From Chitinophagaceae bacterium (GTDB lineage Bacteria; Bacteroidota; Bacteroidia; Chitinophagales; Chitinophagaceae), in NCBI GenBank assembly GCA_947452875.1, contig CANGEZ010000002.1:1-36472 (forward strand): a stretch of 36,472 nt of DNA. The letters are read 5' to 3'. Of this stretch, positions 27,801 to 35,390 are shown piece after piece. The notes below the pieces were generated by a model that did not search any database, was not told where the DNA came from, and worked only from the letters and a program-made list of their open reading frames with translations. The translations under genes and the position numbers were made by a program. Within the stretch, counting starts at the first letter, position 1. Every line of letters begins with the position of its first letter.

Positions 27801-27958
27801 GCGATGTTGAGCTTGGATCCTTTGATTTGAATTGTGGTACCCGACAATGGACCGTTTTCATCACTGAATACTTTACCGGTTACTTTTCTGTTTTGTGCAT
27901 GAGATGCAAAGGCGATAAATAACAGGAAGGCTGCAAATGCAGCAAAGCGTTTACACAT
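24818..27958 (-). CDS. susC-like: SusC/RagA-family TonB-dependent outer membrane transporter
   Basis: CarboxypepD-reg N-domain, plug '[21 protein letters not shown]', '[33 protein letters not shown]', barrel '[31 protein letters not shown]'. Confidence 0.97.
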   Translation of the reverse strand: [1046 protein letters not shown]

Positions 27959-27977
27959 ATTCGATATTGTTTTCTGT

Positions 27978-30900
27978 TTACTTAATAAATAATTTTTCCG
28001 CCAGCATTTTACCGGATTTTGAATCCAATACAGAAATCAAATAAGTTCCTGAAACCAGTTCACTTGTTTTGATTTCGAAATTCGCCGAATTGAAAATTGC
28101 TGACTTTATGTTTCGACCATCAATGTCTTTAATCTGAACACTAACCGGTAGAATAGTAGTAACCGGTAATGCAACATGAATATAATCCGTTGCAGGATTT
28201 GGATAAATACTAATATTTACTCCTTCATCAAAACTTAGTTTCCTGATCCCTGAATATGAATAACTGCCGTCGTTGTCAACCATTTTTAATCTGTAAAAAT
28301 TATTACCGGATAATGGAGACGGATCAAGATAAGAATAAGTTTTTGACGGATTCAAACTAGCTGTTGACATCACATTTCCAATTTTTGAAAACTGAATGTT
28401 ATTACCTGAACGCTCAATTTCAAAATGATGCAAATTGATTTCTTTTGTGGTGTTCCAATGTAATGAAGCGGTTTTTCTGATTTTTAATACATCAAATGAA
28501 GTCAATTCAACAGACAATACCGTTGTGCCCAAACCTTCATAAACACCACGGTTAGGGGCAGTTACAGGCAAGGCCGTTCCAAAAAAATCATGACCACCAT
28601 TGTTTGAAATAATTTTTCCATTGCTGATTGCAGGCGAACCGGGCATTAGCTTATAGCCCGACAAATAAGCAATTCCGGCAATACCAGAACCCGGACTTAA
28701 CAATTTAGGATCAGTTGTAAGTTTAAATGGATCTGAAGGTTCACTTGAGGGATGATTGCCATAAAAAACATTGTACTGAATCGTTCTGGTTTGCACTCCT
28801 GTGCCCGAACCAAAAGCATAATCCGCTGATGAACTTTGGTTATAAATGATATTGTTGTAAAAATTGTATTTGTGATTGTTGTTGTCGTTCTCGGTAATGA
28901 TGGTAGGACTTAATCCGGATTTGGAATAAAAAACGTTGTTGTAAATCTCATTACCTGCAGAAGAATAATTGAAATAAACAAGATGTCCCTTGTCGTTCTG
29001 ACTAATACAATAACGTAAAGTGCATCCCGTATCCTGAACATCAGGTATGCCGGTTGTGTTGTTATTGGAACCCCTTGTATTGCAACCCCAGTAAATACCT
29101 TCAGAATTATCGTGACTGTAACTATATTGGAATATAATACCAATGCTGCCAAAATCAGGATCATACATACTTCCGTCAATTGTTCCCGGATCGATGGTTT
29201 GTGTTGTTGACCTATTATTATAACCTTCATTGTATTGAAACACGGTTCCTTTGGCGCGTGCAGTGAACATGGTATTTCCAGTTGTTCCCAATGCCGTTTC
29301 ATAACATACATTATGTTCTATCAAACCGGTTTCATCAGTACAACGAATGATAACAGCATTCTTGCCGATATGATGAATGATATTGTTACTCAATTTGATG
29401 TTGGTGTATCTTCTGCTATACCAGTCTGCATATTCTGTTCCGCCGGGGTAATAAACATTCCACTCGTTATCAAATGAAACACCGATGTTTTCGCAATAGT
29501 TGATATTACAGCCGTCTATGAGCACATCATTGAATCTTGATTTTGAAGCAGCACTTTCACTATTATTGAGTACAGCAAAATATACACCGCCGGTACGTTT
29601 GGGAACAGCACCATTTACTGATGTCGTTCCGCTTCCCAATTGTCCTTTAATGTGATGAATGTTGAGATTTTTAAGATAGATGTGATTGGCAGTTCCGAAA
29701 TTATCAAGTGCCACCATAACGCCCCTTCTGTCTCCTCCCAAAGGATTTGGATTTGTACCTGTTGTACTATACAAACCAACAAAGAAGTCGGAATTTACCG
29801 GACCATTTGGTGAATTGGTGATTTCAAGATTGCTGATTTCAATGTATTGTTGATTGTACAAATAAACGACAGCTTCTCCGGTTAGGCCATTTCCGGCGAG
29901 CAAAGGCTTGGCACCCGTACTGTAACTGTCTACTTTAATTGGAGCCGTCGCTGTTCCTGAACCTTGGAATTTCAATTTCTGTCCGGTCCAAGTACTTCCA
30001 CATTTCAAATAAATTTCAGTTCCGGGGAGTACAGTTAATGTATTTAATTTGGAAACATTTTGCCAAGGAGTGTTGATAGACCCATTGTTATTGTCATTAC
30101 CTGCCAGTGCATCGATATAATAGCGTGTAACCACTACCGTTCCGTTAGTTGCACCCGATGTGACAACAGCGTTTGAATAATTGAAAGCCTTGTCAGTAGC
30201 ATAAACCCTGTAGTAGTAAGTTGTGTTCGCTGTTAGGCCCTGATCCGTAAATGAAGTAGAAGTTCCGATGTACACCACTTTTCCAGTTCCAATTGCGTTT
30301 CCTGTTTTGTAAATTCCATTACTGTTTGGATTCGGCTCTGCAGACGGATTTGAAGTATACCTCACAACCACATATCCACCGCCGTCAACATCAGCTGCTG
30401 CTGCCCAATTCACGTCTAAAGTTGTTGCTGTCGGATTGGAAGCTGCTGCTAAACCTGGGTCTGAAGGAGCCGTTTCATCCAAAGCTGAACCGGGATAAAC
30501 AACCCAATCATCGATATCCATCGACTTTAAATTGTTTACCGTATTGCTTGAAATTTTTATTGCAGCGAAACCATTGTTGGTGGCCACTGCAGGAGAAGTA
30601 ACAATTACAGAAGTCTTTGTAAATACTGCCGGATTGCCTGAAGGCACGAATGTTGTATAAACAGCCGTAGTCCCTGTGGCAGCGGATACGCCTGCCTGTA
30701 AGGTTGTATTTGGAAAATTCACTCCATCCGTCGCTTTACAATAAAACTGAATAACGTAAGAGACACTCGTACCAACCGGAGATGCAGGTGATAAATAGGT
30801 TCTTGGGCTTGTATTCACCGTATTTTTGGTATTGACAACAGTTATATATTGATCTCCTGTACGCGCACCACCGGTAACTATGGTAGCATTACCTGCACCA

Positions 30901-31094
30901 GAAGTTCCTCCTCTGGACCAAACAGTAACATCTGGCGTGCTGCTGGATGCCGTACTAGATAAAGCTCCTACAGACTGGCCTTCATACCCGCCATCCATTT
31001 GAGAGAATGTTCCAATGTATTGCTGGCCATAAATGAATTGCGAAAAGCAAAACAAAAATGACAATACCAATAGCTTCTTAGCGTTGTTTTTCAT
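27978..31094 (-). CDS. Secreted Fn3 + right-handed beta-helix protein with T9SS type A sorting domain
   Basis: Signal peptide; Fn3-like module ('GGGYVVVRYTSNPSAEPNP...NTTYYYRVYATDKAFNYS'); beta-helix core homologous to 3165..6206; C-terminal 'ISIYPNPATDYIHVALP...LVSGTYLISVLDSKSGKMLAEKLFIK'. Confidence 0.85.
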   Translation of the reverse strand: MKNNAKKLLVLSFLFCFSQFIYGQQYIGTFSQMDGGYEGQSVGALSSTASSSTPDVTVWSRGGTSGAGNATIVTGGARTGDQYITVVNTKNTVNTSPRTYLSPASPVGTSVSYVIQFYCKATDGVNFPNTTLQAGVSAATGTTAVYTTFVPSGNPAVFTKTSVIVTSPAVATNNGFAAIKISSNTVNNLKSMDIDDWVVYPGSALDETAPSDPGLAAASNPTATTLDVNWAAAADVDGGGYVVVRYTSNPSAEPNPNSNGIYKTGNAIGTGKVVYIGTSTSFTDQGLTANTTYYYRVYATDKAFNYSNAVVTSGATNGTVVVTRYYIDALAGNDNNNGSINTPWQNVSKLNTLTVLPGTEIYLKCGSTWTGQKLKFQGSGTATAPIKVDSYSTGAKPLLAGNGLTGEAVVYLYNQQYIEISNLEITNSPNGPVNSDFFVGLYSTTGTNPNPLGGDRRGVMVALDNFGTANHIYLKNLNIHHIKGQLGSGTTSVNGAVPKRTGGVYFAVLNNSESAASKSRFNDVLIDGCNINYCENIGVSFDNEWNVYYPGGTEYADWYSRRYTNIKLSNNIIHHIGKNAVIIRCTDETGLIEHNVCYETALGTTGNTMFTARAKGTVFQYNEGYNNRSTTQTIDPGTIDGSMYDPDFGSIGIIFQYSYSHDNSEGIYWGCNTRGSNNNTTGIPDVQDTGCTLRYCISQNDKGHLVYFNYSSAGNEIYNNVFYSKSGLSPTIITENDNNNHKYNFYNNIIYNQSSSADYAFGSGTGVQTRTIQYNVFYGNHPSSEPSDPFKLTTDPKLLSPGSGIAGIAYLSGYKLMPGSPAISNGKIISNNGGHDFFGTALPVTAPNRGVYEGLGTTVLSVELTSFDVLKIRKTASLHWNTTKEINLHHFEIERSGNNIQFSKIGNVMSTASLNPSKTYSYLDPSPLSGNNFYRLKMVDNDGSYSYSGIRKLSFDEGVNISIYPNPATDYIHVALPVTTILPVSVQIKDIDGRNIKSAIFNSANFEIKTSELVSGTYLISVLDSKSGKMLAEKLFIK

Positions 31095-31106
31095 AACCTA
31101 AATAAT

Positions 31107-31138
31107 AATGCGACTTTGAAAAGATTCAAAGTCGCATT
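31107..31138 (-). terminator. Perfect 14-bp stem / 4-nt loop inverted repeat between two T9SS genes (putative terminator or attenuator)
   Basis: AATGCGACTTTGAA-AAGA-TTCAAAGTCGCATT; lies after the stop at 31152 and before the start at 31094 on the minus strand. Confidence 0.6.
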
Positions 31139-31151
31139 GTGTTGACTTTTA

Positions 31152-34133
31152 TTATTGAATAATTATTTCTGTATTGGTTGAAATTTTGTTACCCACTAAT
31201 TTTACCACATAAGTTCCCTTGCTCAAACTTCCGATTAGTCTAATATTCTCCGACAAAATACTACCGGTATAAACAATTCCATTAGACTGTATCAGTTGTC
31301 CATTCATGCTATACAATTGAACATCATAATTTCCTTTAGGCAAATTGTTCATTTGTAAATGCAATACATTGTTTTGAACCGGATTGTTAAGCACACTGAA
31401 CAAATTTTTCAAGTCATTTTTCAAGCTTATGATAGTGCTGAATTGCTCTCTTCCGTCAAGGCTATTGAATTTCAAACGATAATAGTATTTTCCAACAATG
31501 GTATTCAATCCATTGAAAGAATAGGAATTTGTTCCGGTAATATTATTCGCTGCAATAGTTCCAATTGTTTCAAAATTGATTCCGTCTTTGCTTTCTTCAA
31601 CAACATAAGAAATTAAATTATGTTCTTCTGCAGTTGTCCAAGATAATTTTGCTTTACCATTCAACAATGTACCTTTAAAAGAGATCAACGTCACAGGAAC
31701 TGTTGATGTTGGTTTCAATCCGAAAGTAAACGGACTAAAAGTTGTTTGAACTGTTGAAACTGCTGTTCCGGTGATTGCAGTACCTGGGTTAATTGGAGTT
31801 GCACTGACATTGTTCCAGGTTGCGCCCACAAAATGAGCTACAACGAGTTCATCAGCACCAGTTGCATTCGGAATGGCAGTAGCACCATCTAAAGTCAATG
31901 CCACTGAAGCACTGGCTCCGCTTAACTTTGTCACATCCCAATAGGTGGTATCCACATTTGTAAGTGGTGATGCAACTGTAAGTACACTATAAGGAGTATT
32001 GAAAAACTCTGCCTGATAAACCGATGCAGTGGCCGCACTTGGTTTGATGGTCACCGGACGATACATGCCTCCTTTTCCTGTTGGCAAAACGTAGTTTATA
32101 ATTCCGGCAGTATTTCTTTTAACGGGGCCATTCACATAACTTGTACTGTTACCTCCGGAAACTGTGGCACTGTTAACTAAAACCAGGATGTTGGTGGCGT
32201 CGGTATTGATTTTACCGGCAGTCAAAGTAAGAACTCCATTGACTGTTATCGGACCAGTTCCACTTAAAATAAGACCTGATGCTCCTGTTGTGTTCATGGT
32301 AAGATTACCTGAAATTCCAATTGGCGCGGCAATTGTTTTTGATATGCCCGCTCCGCTGAAAATAATGTTTACATAATCAGCTCTTGGCGTAATTGTTTGA
32401 GTAGTAGTAGTGCTTGTACCTGCATATTCAATTGTAGAAACAGGACCTAAAGTAACAGTGGAACCTGCATCATCAAACTGTATAGCACCTCCTGTTGAAG
32501 TTGGAACTCCACCAGTGTTGTTGCTTTCTAAACCTGCAAGCTTAGGTGTAATCAATTTACCATTAATGACTGCCGAACCTCCGGTTTTAATTTGTATCCA
32601 CCTTGAAGAAAGTGTACCAATTGTTGCGGTGGCGCCTGCTTCAACAAAGAAATAGTTTGTTTTAACAGGAGGTATTGTAGAACTTCCACCATTGAAAGTT
32701 ACATCTGCGTTGTTTTCTATGAAAATCTTATCGTAATCTTTTGTAGTACTTGTTGTAACAGCTGTACCTGAAGCCCTGTAGTGAACTTGTGTAAAGATGT
32801 CAAAAAGTTGATTGATGGCAGGCACATTGGGGGTATTGAAATAAAGTGCAGTTGGGTTGCCATCTATAGATTGATAAATTGAATCAATTGCAGGAAGCGT
32901 AAGAGAATTGAATTGAACGGTTGGAGCATTCACACCTGCAGGGTCTCCGATAATAATAGAAGAACCAAGTCCGGTGATTGAAAGAGATGCCAACAAGTCC
33001 GCGTTGGTTACAATTCTGTATATCTGTCCGGAATTTGAAAAACTTGATGGATGTGTACCTGTAAAATTAGCATTGGTCCACCAATTGGTAAGGGCATCGG
33101 TTGGACCGGTACCATCGTAATAGTAATTGATTTTTGCAGTTGGTGCAGCAGGACCAGCAGTTGTGGCAGTAGAATAGTTGAACGCTTTATCAACAGCATA
33201 CACTCTGTACCAGTAATTAGTTCCGGGAGTTCCACCAGCATCACTGAAACTGGTTTCTGTTCCAACATATACTACAACACCAGTTCCAACAGTATTGGTT
33301 GAAGTGGCTTTGTAAACTGCGTTTTGAAGAGGTGCAGGTTCAGCTGAAGGGTCTGCAACATATCTTACTACCATATAACCACCACCATCAACTCCGGCTG
33401 CAGGTGCAGACCAAGCCAAGTTTACAACGGCAGGGCCAGCTGTTGCAGAGAAGCCGGTAGCTGCATTAGGAGCCGTAATATCTGCAGCAGGTGCAGCCTG
33501 ATTATCGGCAGGATAAATTACAAAATTATCAACGTCAACTACAGCAGAAGCTCCAGTACCGGCAGCGCCAACGATTTTTACATTGATACCCGCTGTGCCG
33601 TTGGTTGTTGCAGGAACAGTAGAACCTACATTGATTGCAGTGGTGAATTTTGTCCAGGCAGCAGGCGTTCCTAAATTTACTTTTGTAGTGATTCTGCCTC
33701 CGGATGTTCCATCTGGACTTATATACACATAAGAAGCCGTGTCAGGAGTTCCTTGATTTTGTTTGTAATGAAACTGAACGATATAATTTGTGTTGAGGGC
33801 AAAACTCGTTGTACTCAAAATGTTACTGATAACAGTGGTTGATGTATTTGAAGTTGGTGCAGATTTTCCTACACTCAAATATTTTGGACCGCCATATCCA
33901 CCTGTTGCGGTGATACTTCTGACCTGGCCATTTCCGCTGCTAACAAACGACCAAGCAGTAGTGCTGGTATTTGGATTAAGTGCCGGTAGATTTCCGGTAC
34001 TTTGACTCTCAAAACCCGCGTCAATAGTGGCATAAGCGCCGATATTTTGCTGCGAAAACGCAGTTTGATGGATAGCAATCAAAACAAAATTCAAGAGCAA
34101 TGCAGAAAAAATAAAACTGTAATTCTTTTTCAT
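31152..34133 (-). CDS. Large secreted T9SS surface protein with N-terminal CBM-like module and Fn3 domain; central region of unknown function
   Basis: Signal peptide; 'GGGYMVVRYVADPSAEPAP...NYWYRVYAVDKAFNYST' Fn3; C-terminal 'LQMNNLPKGNYDVQLYSMNGQLIQSN...SKGTYVVKLVGNKISTNTEIIIQ' T9SS-type. Confidence 0.8.
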   Translation of the reverse strand: MKKNYSFIFSALLLNFVLIAIHQTAFSQQNIGAYATIDAGFESQSTGNLPALNPNTSTTAWSFVSSGNGQVRSITATGGYGGPKYLSVGKSAPTSNTSTTVISNILSTTSFALNTNYIVQFHYKQNQGTPDTASYVYISPDGTSGGRITTKVNLGTPAAWTKFTTAINVGSTVPATTNGTAGINVKIVGAAGTGASAVVDVDNFVIYPADNQAAPAADITAPNAATGFSATAGPAVVNLAWSAPAAGVDGGGYMVVRYVADPSAEPAPLQNAVYKATSTNTVGTGVVVYVGTETSFSDAGGTPGTNYWYRVYAVDKAFNYSTATTAGPAAPTAKINYYYDGTGPTDALTNWWTNANFTGTHPSSFSNSGQIYRIVTNADLLASLSITGLGSSIIIGDPAGVNAPTVQFNSLTLPAIDSIYQSIDGNPTALYFNTPNVPAINQLFDIFTQVHYRASGTAVTTSTTKDYDKIFIENNADVTFNGGSSTIPPVKTNYFFVEAGATATIGTLSSRWIQIKTGGSAVINGKLITPKLAGLESNNTGGVPTSTGGAIQFDDAGSTVTLGPVSTIEYAGTSTTTTQTITPRADYVNIIFSGAGISKTIAAPIGISGNLTMNTTGASGLILSGTGPITVNGVLTLTAGKINTDATNILVLVNSATVSGGNSTSYVNGPVKRNTAGIINYVLPTGKGGMYRPVTIKPSAATASVYQAEFFNTPYSVLTVASPLTNVDTTYWDVTKLSGASASVALTLDGATAIPNATGADELVVAHFVGATWNNVSATPINPGTAITGTAVSTVQTTFSPFTFGLKPTSTVPVTLISFKGTLLNGKAKLSWTTAEEHNLISYVVEESKDGINFETIGTIAANNITGTNSYSFNGLNTIVGKYYYRLKFNSLDGREQFSTIISLKNDLKNLFSVLNNPVQNNVLHLQMNNLPKGNYDVQLYSMNGQLIQSNGIVYTGSILSENIRLIGSLSKGTYVVKLVGNKISTNTEIIIQ

Positions 34134-34275
34134 AATTTACCAGTTGATGCCTTTAAGTTGAAAATATTTAAATGTTGATAAAATCAAACAGAAATTAATA
34201 CGTCAGCCTCGGTTTGATAGTTTGTAAAAATCATCTTTCTTATCGTTAAAAAGTTTATGGAATGTATAATTATTT

Positions 34276-34291
34276 GCGAAATCGTTTTAGT
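34276..34291. promoter_or_regulatory. Putative degenerate LacI operator GCGAAATCGTTTTAGT (13/16 identical to 6391..6406)
   Basis: Direct comparison; lies in the divergent intergenic region between the main operon (start 34133, -) and lacI (start 34372, +). Confidence 0.55.
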
Positions 34292-34371
34292 AAATTTTCG
34301 AAAGATTTTAATTAATTTACATCACATTTATTACTCAAATTTTCTTTAGAGTATCACCAATAATTACTAAA

Positions 34372-35388
34372 ATGAATCTCAAGCAGCTTGCTAAAGAGCT
34401 AAACTTATCTATTTCTGCTGTCTCAAAAGCGTTGAGAGATAGTCATGAAATCAGTGCTGCTACGAAAGCTACTGTTATTGCGAAAGCGAAAGAGCTGAAT
34501 TATCAGGTAAATCCTTTTGCAAGCAGTTTAAGAAAACAAAAAAGTAAAACGATTGCCGTTGTGGTTCCCGAAATAGCCAATAATTTTTTCTCTTTGGCCA
34601 TAAACGGCATAGAATCTATAGCCCAGGAAAGAGGTTATCATGTACTGATTTATTTGACTCATGAAGATTTTCAAAAAGAAATAGCCATCACTAAATTGCT
34701 TCAAAATGGAAGAGTGGACGGCATCTTGATGTCATTATCAAGCCAGACAGCCAACATCCTGCACTTGGAAGAAATTAAAGAAAAACAAATTCCACTGGTA
34801 TTGTTCGACAGGGTTGCAGAGAGCATTGATTGCCCTAAAGTAAATGCCGATGATTACAAAAGTGCTTTAAAAGCTACCGAACACCTCATAGAAAACGGAT
34901 GCAGAAATATCGCTTTTCTCTCCATATCTAACTATTTGTCTATAAGCAACAAAAGAATGAAAGGTTATGTTGATGCTTTGAGATCAAATGGTTTGAAATC
35001 CGAAAACAGCATGATAATAGAGTGCTCCAATCATGAAGAAAACAACAAATCACTGATAAAAAAATTACTAAAATCCAAACACAGGCCAGATGCCATTTTC
35101 GCTTCCGTAGAAAAATTGGCCTTAAATGTTTACGATGTTTGCAAAGAATTAAAAGTAAATATTCCCAAGGATTTGAAAGTAATTGGCTTTTCAAACCTTC
35201 AGACAGCAACTTTTCTGAATCCGTCACTGACCACCATCACACAACCTGCCTATGAGATGGGAAGAGAAGCTACTTCCATCCTTTTTAAAATAATTGAAAA
35301 AAGAGGCTACAATATGATTCTGGAAAAAACTACTTTAAAATCAGAAATCATCATCAGAGAGTCCACACTTGCCGTTTCAAAAAAATAA
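34372..35388 (+). CDS. LacI/GalR-family transcriptional regulator
   Basis: N-terminal HTH 'NLKQLAKELNLSISAVSKALRDSHEISAATKATVIAKAKELNYQVNPFASSLRKQKSKTIAVVVPEI' plus periplasmic-binding-like effector domain. Confidence 0.95.
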   Translation: MNLKQLAKELNLSISAVSKALRDSHEISAATKATVIAKAKELNYQVNPFASSLRKQKSKTIAVVVPEIANNFFSLAINGIESIAQERGYHVLIYLTHEDFQKEIAITKLLQNGRVDGILMSLSSQTANILHLEEIKEKQIPLVLFDRVAESIDCPKVNADDYKSALKATEHLIENGCRNIAFLSISNYLSISNKRMKGYVDALRSNGLKSENSMIIECSNHEENNKSLIKKLLKSKHRPDAIFASVEKLALNVYDVCKELKVNIPKDLKVIGFSNLQTATFLNPSLTTITQPAYEMGREATSILFKIIEKRGYNMILEKTTLKSEIIIRESTLAVSKK

Positions 35389-35390
35389 AT

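Noticed and set aside
28910-29311. 133-aa minus-strand ORF in another frame inside the beta-helix gene
   Set aside because: Same-strand alternate frame of a well-supported, paralogue-conserved coding region; composition looks non-coding.
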